A DNA stretch of 64,000 nucleotides from Chionis minor. Lineage: Eukaryota > Chordata > Aves > Charadriiformes > Chionididae. Each line of letters begins with the position of its first letter. Positions within the stretch are counted from its first letter, which is position 1. The notes below the pieces were generated by a model that saw nothing but the letters and a program-made list of their open reading frames with translations, was not told the DNA's origin and made no database searches. Made by a program: the position numbers and the translations under genes. Positions 12,301 to 24,169 of this stretch are shown piece after piece. The stretch is from assembly GCA_013398295.1 (NCBI GenBank), contig VZSF01011322.1, positions 1 to 64,000 on the forward strand. The letters are read 5' to 3'.

Positions 12301-13567
12301 GCTGGCTCCCGAACAGGCGGCAGAGTCAGTTCCCTACTGTCGTTCCAGGATAATATCTTGAATAAACCAACTATATCTATTTAAACGCCTTAATAATCAA
12401 CATAGCGAGTGCAGGAGTTCAGAAGAAGTGGTAGATTTCATCCAGCTCTCGAGAGCTTTATCTGTTTATTTTACAGGACCCTTGCAAGGCAGAAACTCCG
12501 TCTTCAGCTATTCCTAAACTGCCAAGTGGGTGGGTTGGGTATTTCTGACTGTGCCGCAAGAAAGCGTGGGACCAACATTTGCATTCCGCTGCAAGAAAGG
12601 CGGCGAGCGGAGCTAAGGAACAGAAGCACCTTTCAGCAGTATAAAGCCTCATCCTGCATTATATGGAAGGAAAAACCTGAAGTGAAATCCCAAGACCAAC
12701 CCGGACTATGTAAAGGGAAGGACAGCGTAGCACATTGCTGCAATGGATGTTTATGTCCCCATAGCTCATACTGCAGCCCAGGCTTCGGCTACGGCCTCAT
12801 GCCACCGGTTTTCCCTCTGGAACTGGAAGTCGGTGAAACAGAAAGTGAATAATCCTCTTAGCGGGGCTGGCGCCGGCTGCCATGGCCCGTGCTGCGCTCC
12901 AATTAACACCAGTGGCTAAGCCTCGCCGGAGGTTTTGTTATTAATTATGGGAGGGAAGGAGAATTGAGCATGCTTGGTGCATGGCTGCTTGGGCCAGGAG
13001 AAAGGAGATGTCCTAAAATAACTCACAGGGAAAAAAAATATTAATGCCTTGAAAGCAGAACTGAATCCGCACCATCCCCGTGGTGGAGGATCCCCCCGTG
13101 GAGGGGACCGGTCCCCAGTGCCTCTGCTGGTGCTGGGGCTCACCACAAACGGGGGTGTTGGCCAAGGCCTGGGACACACTCCTGAAAGCCCAAAGCTGCT
13201 TTTCCCTGGGGCCGGCGGGTCTGGAAACGGCCCTGAGGTGTTGCCTCTGCCCTGAGAGCCGGCGGTGAAACTGGAACTCAGCTTTTGCTTTGCCCCCCAA
13301 ACCGAGTCCCTTTCCCATCCGTAGTGCCAAACCCTCCACAAAGCACAGCCCAAGCATTGCTTCTGCGTCAACGGGGTTTTGGAATTGGGAGCTAACCCTC
13401 GTCGCTTTTCCAGGTTAACATTTAAATAGAATAACCCTCTTTTGAACAGAGGGTTGCAGAGTACCTTGGTTTGTGTGAATGCAATTTCTGGGGTCTCAAG
13501 GCTCTGCCGATCTCAAAGGAAAATCTTGTTTGTTTTAAACACAGAATTCAGGAGTTTTCAGTGATTT

Positions 13568-13910
13568 AAGGGGAGACCTTCTCACTCTCTACAGCTCCCT
13601 GAAAGGAGGTTATAGCCAGGTGGGGTCAGTCTCTTCTCCCAAGGAACAAATGACAGGACAAGAGGAAATGGCCTCAAGTTGTGCCAGGGGAGGTTTAGGT
13701 TGGATATCAGGAAAAACTTCTTTACGGAAAGGGTTCTCAAGCATTGGGACAGGCTGCCCAGGGAGGTGGTGGAATGGCCGTCCCTGGAGGTATTTAAAAG
13801 CCGGGCAGACATGGTGCTGAGGGACATGGGTTAGGGGTGGGTTTGGCATAGGCTTATGGTTGGACTCGATGATCTTGAAGGTCTCTTCCAACCCAAGTGA
13901 TTCTAGGATT
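13568..13910 (+). mobile_element. CR1 LINE, 5'-truncated (subfamily B)
   Basis: This CR1 3' end covers the terminal reverse-transcriptase region and 3' UTR. Recognisable blocks, in order, are 'GGGGAGACCTTCTCACTCTC', 'GGTTTAGGTTGGATATCAGG', 'GGCTGCCCAGGGAGGTGGTG', 'GTATTTAAAAGCCGGGCAGA' and 'GGTTGGACTCGATGATCTTG'. It ends in 'CCAAGTGATTCTAGGATT', where the terminal repeat has begun to decay. Over the ~160 bases shared with the minus-strand copy at 20889-21055 I count only two or three differences, so both come from a recent source lineage. Confidence 0.95.
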
Positions 13911-16900
13911 GATTTCCCTTCTGGGAAAAAAGCAAGAAGCCCTCCCCGAACGCATGTAGGATGAGATGGGACTGGAGCTGTAGCATCCTCCGCTCCCTCC
14001 CTGCAGCCTGGCTGGGGAGAGGGACCCATCGCCCCCAGCCCACCTGCCACCCAGCCGGTGTCACCCTGCCCTGCGCCCCGGGAAATCTTGTCATTGTGCT
14101 TCTTCAATAACGCATTTCTAAGTTTTAGCACACTTGATAGTTTTTCCATTTAACGGTGAAAACCCATAAGTAATGAGAACATACTTAAGATAACAGAGCC
14201 TGCCTGCGTTAAATAGGGAATTGCTTCGGTACGCACAAACCGGCGCGTTCCACTGGCCTGCCAGATAAAATTGTGCTCCTCTCTGAAGGGACATGATGCT
14301 TATAAATAGTCTGCTTTGCCCCAGATGCTTTGTAAGGCAGCTCAAGATTGTTACACACCAGAGGAGGAGATTTTTCTCTCTTTCTGCTTTGGGTGTTTTG
14401 CAGCTCTTTGGGCAGAGGTGAACGGGAATATTGCTGGCACCCAAAAAAGGGCAATTCTGCCAGCCCAGGGTTTGCTGCGGGGAAGAGGATGGCTCCAGGC
14501 TGCTCAGCTCCCACACACAGATGCCCTGTGAGGACGGCTGAAGAAAGCACTTCATTCCAGAAGCTGCTTTTCCCATGTTTCTCACGGACAGAGGCTTTAT
14601 GAGGAAAACTGGCCCAATGCAGGAGTGCGGGCAGGCATGGGTGCTCGGAGCGGGTCTGCCTGCGGCTCCTCCCGCAGGCAGCCTCCTCCCCTTACCACAT
14701 TCCTCGAAACAAAAAGTGTGTAATTCTTAACGTTGAAACACAATCAGAAAGAGATTAGCTTCGGAATGAGATTAGAGGAGCTATTAATTGAACAGGAATT
14801 AGTAAATGCGCAGCTCTTGGACGCTGCGGGGCTAGAGAAAATTAAAATAACTCTTGCAGGGTTGGGAGGGAAAAGCCCTTCAAGGCTGAGGCAGGACAGA
14901 GAGACAGACACCACACGACACCGGGCTCTTCCCCTTTCAAGAGTATAAGCTTATTAGTGTGGTTGTACGCACAACGCTCCTTGGGATGCTGTTTAAAGAG
15001 GGCAGAGGCGGACGGCGATAGCTGCCTACAGATCCAATTAGGAACGACTTTCACAGCCGGCTCCTTTGCATTTTAGCCGTGGTTCTTAACGTCTCTGGAC
15101 AGCCCTGGTCTGCAGGGCTGGGGTGGACGGAGGAGCATCGCCCACTGCCTGCCCTGTCCTGGACACGGCTCCCTCGGGGCCAGAGCCACGCTGAGCCGGG
15201 GGGTCCCGCTCCCTTGGGGCTGCCAGCGGGGCTGGCTCTCGGCTCGGGCGGAGGGAGCATCCTATCTTCTCCCCCTCCATCCTAGGCACGACACCTCGGC
15301 AGTGGCATGGATGTTCTGCTCCGGGGCACCGCCAGCACAGCCCCGAGGGACGGTGACCACAGCTGAGGAGCAACAGCCGACCCTTTCTGCAGCTCTCCTG
15401 CTCTGGAAGATGCTTGACAAACGTCAGTTCCTCTGTGCCCTTACCTCTGGAAAAGGGGACAAAGCAGGAGCAGGGACAAGCCCTGCTGTCAGAAGCCCGA
15501 GAAATGCCATTTCCCCAGAGCACGCAGCAGGTTTGCAGCGACTCAGGACCAGAGCTCGGCTTTGCAGCCTCCACCCCTTGGGCTTTTGCCCAAATGCAGC
15601 CCAGGAGGCTCCGTGTTTCTGCAGGTTGCACGTGCGCAGCTTTCCAGGGGTCACACGCGGAGAGGGGTGACGTGCCGGCTGCTTCCTGAGGCTGCACCCG
15701 ATTATTCCAGGCAGTCGGCAAATGCAGCATCACTTCTCCACACAGAGTTCTGGCGTGGCTTCTCCTCCGTGTACAGCTCCAGCATCGCTTCTCCATGCCC
15801 AGTTCTGCCAGGGCTCAGTCTAGAAGGGCTGTTTCCTCCCCTTTCCGCAAGAGTTATTCCAATTTTCCTTGCTTGTGGAGGGCTGGCCACGCCGAGGGCT
15901 CCCACTAGCTTCACCGCACTGGGCAGAAGCCAGCGGCACACGGCACAGGCAGAATCATTTTCCCTGTGAGCGAGGTTGGAGCCAGGTTTTCTAATCATGG
16001 ATTTTGCTCAAAATGGTCCAGCTGTTACCGAGAGCGTGGTTATGTGAACATGTCTGGCCTGAGTCATTAAAATGAATTAAATATCACTCCTATGGCTCTT
16101 GGCAGCGTGGCCATAGACGGGATTTTCTCCTGGGACCTCAGCTGCTCTGAAGCTGTGGCCCCTCCAAGGTACTAAAGACCCAACTTATTTTTATTTTTAA
16201 GAGCCCTGAGCATTAACACCCTGCTGGAATTAGCCAAACGCACACCTTGTCAAAACCTGTTTAAAACAGACCCAAAGGAGAGCGGGGCGAGGGGGATGCC
16301 TGCCTGCCCAGCGCCCCCCAAGCCTGGGGTGGACACCCCCAGTCTGCCGGGGAGGGCTCGTTGCTCTGCCCATCCTCAGGTGCTTTCTCCATCTCCATCC
16401 GGATCTGGGAGACACAGCGTATGCACCAAACGGCTCCTTCCCTCCTCCGGGGGGGTGGAATGGGGTTTTCCCTCTGCGCAGAGCAGCGTCTGAAACCAGA
16501 CCCCCCCCCCCTCTCCGGAGCCAGGACTGCCCACCCCGCCAGCCCAAGGGTGGGCTCCCGTCCGCCTCCTGCTCCTCTCCGCACACCTCCCCCCAGGGCA
16601 GCTGCTTGTTCCAGGCTGCTGAGTCACAAACACCAAACCACCAAAAGTAACTGCGCTATCTGCAGCCCCTCGCGCTTGGGAACGGCGGGTAGATTTTTGC
16701 CTGGCCAAGCAGAAAGTGTGGCGATGAGATAGCCAAGTCCCCAGAGGCTCCTGTGAGGCACTCAGATGCTCGCAGGGTCCCACTGACACCCACAAATGAC
16801 CACAGCTGAAAGACGGTGCTGGGATAATTTCCTTTACAATTTCCAGACACGCAAGCTAGCTTAAGGTCACACCAAGAAACCTGACAACTGCCCTTTATAT

Positions 16901-17220
16901 ACTCTTTAAGAAAAAAAAAACCACCGGTCCATGTAAAATTCATCAAATAAATCAAGTTCAGCTTAGAAATATTGACTTAGCCTGAATTAGGATGTCTCTC
17001 AAGGATCCAGTAGGTTTGCCTGAAATACATCTATATTGCAGCTGTTGCTGGTTAAGAGAAGGCGCACCCAGGAACGCTTCAGCCATGGAATTGCGATACA
17101 TCTGATTAACCAAAGCACTAGCTAATACATTTTGGTGCCTATCCCCTAATACCTTCGCAAGCTGCTGAAAAGCAGCAAAAGATGGGCTCAGAAATCAGGA
17201 ACACCCAGCTCTGCGCTATC

Positions 17221-17680
17221 CTGTCGCCGTCTCCCCGGTGCCTATCGAAATCCTGCTGTGCCTGAGCTCGCTCCGGCGAGGTGCGGGATTTTGCTCGCTT
17301 GGACCCACATTATGTCCAAAGGGCTCACGTCCCGGTTTTCCCCCGCGTTACACTTCCCAACATGATCTCTAAGGCGGCGACCGGAGGGGCAGTCGCGCTC
17401 TCGGGCGCTCAGACTGGGTGTTATTTCCAGGACGTCACCCCCAAACTGCGTTTCTACAGAGGTGGCTAAATTAAAAAAAAGAGCGGCCAGCGTGAAAGCA
17501 GAGCACAGCCTGAAAGCATCCGATTTGCAGCGTACTCACATTCATCTTCCACCCCGGGCTCCTCTTTCAAGCCATTTTGTGAGCGATCCCAGCACTTCTC
17601 AGGCCAGGTGGAGCCCCGCGCCGGCTGCCTAAGGCTCCGCTCCTTCCTTCCCCTGCCCGCCGGTGGCCATTCCTCCGGGA
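17221..17680. promoter_or_regulatory. CpG-island-like segment
   Basis: By hand count 17221-17460 holds 22 CpGs in 240 bases, about what unbiased composition would give and well above the depleted background around it. CpGs stay common to about 17680. Such segments in vertebrates are often unmethylated promoters or Polycomb targets near developmental genes. Here no open frame or splice signal ties it to a gene, so it may instead be an orphan CpG island. It directly precedes an AT-rich block at 17940-18140. Confidence 0.35.
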
Positions 17681-17939
17681 CTTGCCAGGTGAGTTGAAAA
17701 ATAGACTTTTAATTCATTTGGCATCAAAGATCCTGGCTTAACTCTTCCCAGCAGCTGGTGTGTCCCACCAAAGGAGCCGCGGTGCCAATTGCTTCCAATA
17801 TAATCTCCTCTCCGAACGCCCAGACGATGCTTGAACTCGTCTTAACCCTCTGGATGGACGGAGATCTCTCTGCAATGCCGGGAGAATATGATGCTGCTCT
17901 TTCCAAAAGCCTTCCCTCTTACATGCCTTGACCTTGCAA

Positions 17940-18140
17940 GGGAAATCCTGTCTCACTTGAATTATTCATAATACTTTCTGTTCTGCCAGCTCCAGCATAC
18001 ATTTTCAATCATTAATATGTCATGACTTTTTATCCTTTTGGACTTTTATCTTTCCTCCGACGCGACTCGCTGCTTTCAAAATAACGCAACGGCGGCGATA
18101 TTAATTAGCATTCATTTGATTTACTAAATAATAATAAAAA
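17940..18140. promoter_or_regulatory. AT-rich candidate conserved non-coding block
   Basis: This block carries several homeodomain-type cores, including 'CAATCATTAATATG' near 18006-18019 and 'ATATTAATTAGCATT' near 18098-18112, and it has no repeat signature. The texture resembles vertebrate developmental enhancers. Conservation cannot be assessed from one sequence, so this is inference only. Confidence 0.25.
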
Positions 18141-20888
18141 AAAAAGGTCTCCATCCTAACGCATGCCCTTCCTGGTGGGAAATACCACTCGAACAGCTCC
18201 GGGAACAGGGATAGCGCCGGCTGGTTCTAGCTAAAGCGGTGCAAACCATGTTTGGAGCTCACGCTTTTGGCACTATTTCCCAGCTTGCAAGCCTGTCTGG
18301 TGACGGAACGCAGCGTCGGCTCCAGCAGCATAGGAAAAAAAGCCAAGGCAGGCAACTGTGCCGTGAACTCTGTAAAAGAGAGGTGTTTTCATCCTTTTTA
18401 AGTAAAGCTGATGGCAAATTGTGGCATTCTTGATGATGGTGGCTGGGCCAGGCTCTGCTCCCTGTGGAGCTGCCTGGTGGCTGCATCCCTCCGGCTCACA
18501 CCAGGAATTGTCCCTGAAGCTTTGCCCCGGGAAGCGGTTTGCGGCGATCCCAGACCTGCCCCAGAGTCTGGGAACAAATTAAAGTGCCCGGAGGATCCGC
18601 ACTCCTTCCCCATGGAGCCCAGGCGGGACGCTGGATGCCTAAAGCTTCACCGCAGCGGCCGAGCCCCCTGCTCCCCTGCGGTTTGCTGGGTCCGCTCTCT
18701 CCCACAGACAGCACTTAATTAATTGAAAGTCTGATGGAGCAATTAACTAGTCGCCGGGAGGCTAACGCTTCTCTCGGCTCCCTCTGCTTGACTCAAGGCT
18801 GGAAGAGCTGAAATGTGTGTCCCCTTATCTGAAGAGCAAAATGACATTTCAGCAGCGGGGAACTCCTGCCAATAAAATCACAGCCTGAACTCATTGCTTT
18901 CATTATCCCTTAAATTATTTTCTGTACTTGAGGGGGGTTCATTGCTAAGCCTGGGCTGTGTAGAGAAAGAAGGATGAAGAGCTGCCCCAACCCAGCCCCG
19001 GGCACCCCCAAGGTGCACAGGCAGCTCCAGTCTAGCTGAAATAGGAACAGATACAACCTACCCATTTCAACAAAATTCTCTTGTTTATGGATTTCACATG
19101 GGAACCAAAACTGGTGTTATAATAGAAACGCAGCAGGAATCGAACTGTTCAGCATCGCGGTGCCCAGGAGAGACGGACACTTGCATCCCTGCAGCCTCTT
19201 GCCCCGCAGACAAGTTTGTGGAGTTTTTCTACTCTCACATTTTATGGCAACCACGTCTCATCTTCTCGCTAATAACCAACCAAGAGCTGATTTTGTGCAG
19301 CCAGAGGCCGCGGCGCGGTGGGACCCCGGTGGGCGGCTGGGGCCGGGTGAGCACCCACCCTCCCTGTGGCACCGTGCCGGACCAGTAGCCGAGACCACTC
19401 TTCACCGTGCCAATATCAGCATTTCACATTTCACTGAAGCCACGCAAGCGTCGGCTGCCTGTTCCAGCCCCTAATTATATAGAAAATTGCTGCACGCTTC
19501 CCAACAGCTACATTAGCGTGGGTTTTTTTGTTGTTTTTGGGGGTTTTTTTTGCAAAGAAGTGAATATTGCAAACATTTACACTAACTTCTACAATGTCTG
19601 AAAGCGTCAAGCTGCACTTCAGGACAGGCTGTCCTTGGCTGGAGCAGGAGCCGACTCCGGGATTCAAAACTCCAGGCAACTATTTCTCAGAGTTTAGTGG
19701 GATTCTTGAAAACACTGATTGTGAACTAAGAGCTAATTTCTAACCAGCTGCATCCTAATTTTACAGAAGTGATCAAAGGTGGGGTGTGCGTGTTGGGCAC
19801 ATACAAACAGCAAAGCTTGCTCCCACCGCTGAAGTGTTTTCAACTTGAATCCTCCATCTAAATTCGAGCGGTCGCTGTGCTGGCTCATTTCTCTCTCTGG
19901 CACCGGATCTACTAAGATATGACATATTTTGGTATTTTCTAGCATGCAGTTAATACCTTTCACCAAACGGTCCCAACAAATCACTTGACCTACAGGTAAA
20001 GTAGTGGCAAGGTCCCTCCCCGGGCTGGCACGTGCTGTGGCGGAGGGAGAGGCAGGACCAGGATACAAACCGGAGCCCCCGCTGGGATGTAGTGCTGCCA
20101 GGGCTGCCCCATCCCACGCAGGGGCCGGCTGCATCCGCGACCATGGCTGACCCGAACGGCAGCGATTCTTTGGGTTGCTTAATCCCCCCTTTCCAATACG
20201 GGATTAGGACTTTCTCTAATAGGTTTCTGCTAATTGCTTAAGAGAGTGGAGCGCAAACAAATACACCTCTGCAGCTAAGAAGTTTTTCTTGCTGCTGGTG
20301 CTGTCACCTTCTCCCCGTGCCCATCTTTTGAAGACATCTCAGCAAGTGCTCACATTCCCCAAAATAACCACTCAAGCAGCTACGAGCACGTCACCGTCCC
20401 AGCCGCCCGCAGGGGTCACGAAGCCCGTGCTGCCCGCGAGCCCATCGCAGGGCTTAAACCCAGGAGGGAGCCACGGGCTGGGCACGGGTCGCAGGCAGCA
20501 GAGCTGGAGCCGGGGGAAGAGGCTGTACAAAATCCAGCCCGGCTCTGATACGCTTCCCCCCAGGGTTAGGTGACCCCGCCAGAGAGGATGAGCTCCTTGC
20601 ATCCCTCCCAGGCCGGGGCTGGATGCAGAACTCCTTGCTGGGTCCAAAATACCCCATCCTCCTGCCCTGGGATGCTGCGGGCTCCTGAGCTCCTCTCGTA
20701 ATGCAAATAACGTACAACTGGCTTGTGGGAGACCACTAATTATTTGCATAGCCTGAGTCCTGAAGAAGCTATGGAGCATGGTCGGGGAGCTGCCACGCCG
20801 GAGAGCGGAGGCAGCAATTCCTTCCCGCAGCCGTGAGGAGCAGCCGGGGGTTAAGAGGATGACCTGTGGAATGGGGGCTAAGGAGATG

Positions 20889-21054
20889 ATAGAATCATAG
20901 AATCACTTGGGTTGGAAGAGACCTTCAAGATCATCGAGTCCAACCATAAGCCTATGCCAAAACCACCCCTAACCCATGTCCCTCAGCACCACGTCTGCCC
21001 GGCTTTTAAATACCTCCAGGGACGGCCATTCCACCACCTCCCTGGGCAGCCTGT
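20889..21054 (-). mobile_element. CR1 LINE 3' end cut off at an assembly gap (subfamily B)
   Basis: A minus-strand CR1 begins with the reversed terminal repeats 'ATAGAATCATAGAATC' and continues through the 3' UTR to '...GGGCAGCCTGT', where an N at 21055 stops it. The next bases are unrelated AT-rich sequence. In the sister copy at 22420-23018 the element continues more than 400 bp past this point, so the missing part was most likely lost in assembly rather than in evolution. It is nearly identical to the copy at 13568-13910. Confidence 0.95.
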
Positions 21055-21055
21055 N
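21055..21055. other. Assembly gap (single N) inside CR1
   Basis: One undetermined base sits exactly where CR1 homology ends. Near-identical CR1 copies 1.4 and 7 kb away probably prevented contigs from being joined. The true gap length is unknown and may be hundreds of bases. Confidence 0.9.
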
Positions 21056-22419
21056 CAATAATAAAAATCAAGTAATAATCGCATGGATTCAGTGGTGTGA
21101 AGCCTCCTGGACCACTTGTTTCCCCCTCAGGTGCAGGGGAAGCTCCGATGTCTGCCGGGCTCTGTGCAGCTCAGGAACCCACCAGTTACAAGCCTATTTT
21201 GCGCAATAACTACCAAAAAAAACCAAAAAAAAAAGAGAGTGTGTGTGTTTAAAAACCAGGTAAACATTTCTACTCTCGTTAAGTTTTCTAACAAAGCAAG
21301 GAAGTTTCAGTTTCAGTGCATCTCTGACACACAGCTTCCCCCTGGAGAGACGACTTCCCTGTTGCTGGCAGCCGCAGGGCTGCGCTTTGCCGGGGCTGCT
21401 CCTGCCTCTGCAGCCCCGGGAGCCGGCCCTGCAGGCAGGCGCAGCAGCCCAGCTCCTTGGTGTGCCACAGTTTCACCCGTGGGTTGTGGGATTTGCATTT
21501 GGAGCTGCTATTAACCGCCAGGGTAATGAGAAGCCTGCGCAAAATTCGGAAGAGTTGAAAGAGGATGAAAGTCACCCAAAGAAAGGCTGTGAATGCACTG
21601 ATTACACCCGGCTGGGAACGGCTGCGTTCGGGGCTGATGCTGCTTCCTGGGAGCGAGGCAGTGCTGTACCAACACAATTCCCCATCAGCAAAATGTTCAG
21701 GCGTGGAGATATTTTAGGGCTGGGGGAGCTGCAACTCGAGGAAGACGCATGGGGGAAAAGCCAACTGCATCCTCTGCCTGAGCACCGGCATGTGCCTGGG
21801 GCTGGAGAGGTGCCGGGACATGGGGAACGGGGCATGGGAGAGGTGGAAGTCTCTTCAGAGAGCTAGAGACCACCGTGAGATGATGTGTGTGCTTCTGCAG
21901 CGCTAATGCAATCGTTTCACCCCAAGACTCCTGGGCTGAAGCCACCAAGGTGGGTTAAGCCACTGGGATGCTCTGCCCCACACAAAGGGAGATGCTGCTT
22001 CACTTCCTTGTGGTCCCCTCTCCCTGCCGTGGTCCTCAACATCTCACCAGGGATATTTTAATCCCTGGGCCCCAGACCAGCAGGTTTTCCTATTTCTCCT
22101 CCTTCTTCATGCCAGCTCAAACACAACCCAAAACTCCACCATCTCCGCGCACCCTGTGGACCCAACAAATGATGGTCTTCGCTCTCACCCATCCCCAGGC
22201 CTTCAGAGAAAGGCAAAGGAAAAAAAGGTCTGGCTTCATCTAGAAGACACCTGGGCAATATATTTGGCCTGGTCTCTGCAAGAAGCCGCTCATCTCTGCA
22301 ACATGGCACTTGGGTGGTTACTGCCTCTCACTGCTCTCCACCAAAGAGGAGATGGGTTTCCTGAGGTTAGCTCGAAGGACGTGGAGCCACCTATGGACCA
22401 TCAGCTTCACAGAGCCTTT
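21056..22419. other. Intergenic sequence between two CR1 copies
   Basis: Unique sequence with no supported gene. The 159-codon plus-strand frame at 21387-21866 has no domain I recognise, is overlapped by open frames on the other strand, and lacks convincing splice sites or a start context. An A-rich/GT tract lies at about 21213-21250. Confidence 0.5.
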
Positions 22420-23018
22420 CATAGAATCACTTGGGTTGGAAGAGACCTTCAAGGTCATCGAGTCCAACCATAAACCTATGCCAAAACCACCCCTAACCCA
22501 TGTCCCTCAGCACCATGTCTGCCCGGCTTTTAAATACCTCCAGGGAGGGCGATTCCACCACCTCCCTGGGCAGCCTGTTCCAATGCTTGAGAACCCTTTG
22601 GGTAAAGAAGTTTTTCCTAACATCCAACCTAAACCTCCCCTGGCACAACTTGAGGCCATTTCCTCTTGTCCTGTTGCTTGTTCCTTGGGAGAAGAGATTG
22701 ACCCCACCTGGCTATAACCTCCTTTCAGGGAGTTGTAGAGAGTGAGAAGGTCTCCCCTCAACCTTCTCTTCTCCAGGCTGAACAATCCCAACTCCCTCAG
22801 CCGCTCCTCAGGAGACTTGTTCTCCAGACCCCTCCCCAGCTCCGTTGCCCTTCTCTGGACACGCTCCAGCACCTCAGTGTCTCTCCTGTACTGTGACACC
22901 CAAAACTGAACCCAGCACTCGAGCTGCAGCCTCACCAGTGCTGAGTACAGGGGCACCATCACCCCCCTGCTCCTGCTGGCCACACCATTCCTGATACACG
23001 CCAAGATGCCATTGGCCT
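22420..23018 (-). mobile_element. CR1 LINE, 5'-truncated, with ORF2 C-terminal relic (subfamily B)
   Basis: This ~600-bp minus-strand CR1 keeps an uninterrupted 165-codon frame (23004-22507) matching the C-terminal part of the CR1 ORF2 protein, which in full-length elements has endonuclease and reverse transcriptase domains. Recognisable pieces are '[20 protein letters not shown]', '[17 protein letters not shown]' and '[15 protein letters not shown]'. The catalytic reverse-transcriptase core lies upstream in intact elements and is absent, so the copy is dead. The 3' end is at 22420, with the reversed 'ATAGAATCACTTGGGTTGG' tail. Homology stops near 23018 at the 5' truncation. Confidence 0.95.
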
Positions 23019-24169
23019 GTATCCATTTCTATCTCCTGTGCCATCCATCCCTCACCTTTCAAGTCCAGAAAGGGGGGAAAAAGCATGGCAGACGTGCAGG
23101 AGACAGCAGGGAGGTGTGGGCTGCTCAGCCATCCCCAGGACCAGGCACCGCAGGTCTGGGACCGTGCACGTCCACACCTCCCACCGCATGAGCACGGCCA
23201 GCTCCGGCAGCACACACCCAAACCCCACGGCATCCTTCGGGGGATGATCGCCCAAGGAAACCTGCATCGTATTTCAGTTTTCTTTAATCAAAGGGCTGTG
23301 CTGAGTCGACCTGGCATAAATTGGTAGCTCACAGGACTCGCCCTGAAATAATCTGCATACATATTTCATCAAGTCACCTTTAAAACTGCTGAGGTGGCGG
23401 CGCTGGCCTGGCCGAGGGGAGGGCTGCGAGGGGGCACCTGCGTTTTGGGCTCATTTGCCGTGGGGCTGGTTCAGGTGGCATTTTCCCAGCCGCGGGAGAA
23501 AGGCAGCGCGGCCCAGGCTGGGCGCAGGGGACATCGCTCGTGCATCAAGGGGACGATACAACCTGAGGAAGTCCGGCTGCTGGGATGGCATTTACCCCAG
23601 GGACATTTTACAGCGCTATCCCCAGAGCTACAGAAACCTTCTGTTTGAGAATTAAAGTTTGGCACAGTTCGCAAACCTAAATCACCCAGAAACAAGCCAT
23701 GTTTTTTGCTGGAAACCATTTGAATCGCTGTTGTCCCCATGTGGATGAGGGGACCCTGCCTGTTTTCCCCTTCCCACAGTGCCACCGAGTCAAAGGTGGG
23801 TGGGTGAAGCCACGGCATCTCCCGCAGCATCATCTGCTCCCATCTCACCGCCGGGGACATGGGTACCAGCGGCTCTGCCATGGGTGGCAGTATCTGCCCC
23901 AGGGCTCCACCAGCAGCATCCCCGAGCTGAGCCTCTCCCGGTGCCGTAGGGAGGAGCAGAGCCTGCTGTCCTGCCAGCCTGGCACCGCTGGAACAAATTC
24001 TCACCCCTTGCTGCTCATGTTTAAGGGAAGGAGGGGGCAAATGGCAGACAAAACCCCTTCTCTTGCTGTTTCTGCCTTCCCAGCCTCCCTCCGTCACACG
24101 TGGTATTGGCAAGAACAAGCAGCTACAAAAAGTTCACAGGTTTCACGCAGTTCCTTCTGTTTTAATTAA

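Larger units (their letters stand above)
5723..13567. other. Intergenic sequence, no gene recognised
   Basis: Nearly 8 kb without a supportable gene. The longest plus-strand open frame here is 208 codons (8371-8997), but its translation shows no domain, signal peptide or repeat structure, and I treat it as chance. AT-rich stretches at 6110-6260, 6950-7320 and 8780-9030 contain homeodomain-type TAAT motifs and may be regulatory, without firm evidence. Simple repeats are an A-run, T-rich DNA and a (GTGC)n tract. Confidence 0.5.
13911..20888. other. Intergenic sequence, no gene recognised
   Basis: Seven kilobases with strong compositional swings. 15050-15950 and 16260-16700 are GC-rich and hold long but featureless open frames, including one of 236 codons at 15086-15796 on the minus strand. 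17221-17680 is CpG-dense. 17940-18140 and 18720-18930 are AT-rich. A C-run lies at 16501-16511. I see no conserved protein motif, RNA gene or mobile element besides the CR1 copies at either end. Confidence 0.5.

Noticed and set aside
15086..15796. 236-codon minus-strand open frame, the longest in the window
   Set aside because: It lies in GC-rich DNA where stops are rare, competes with long frames on the other strand, has no recognisable domain and includes the GC-rich, proline/arginine-biased composition typical of chance frames.
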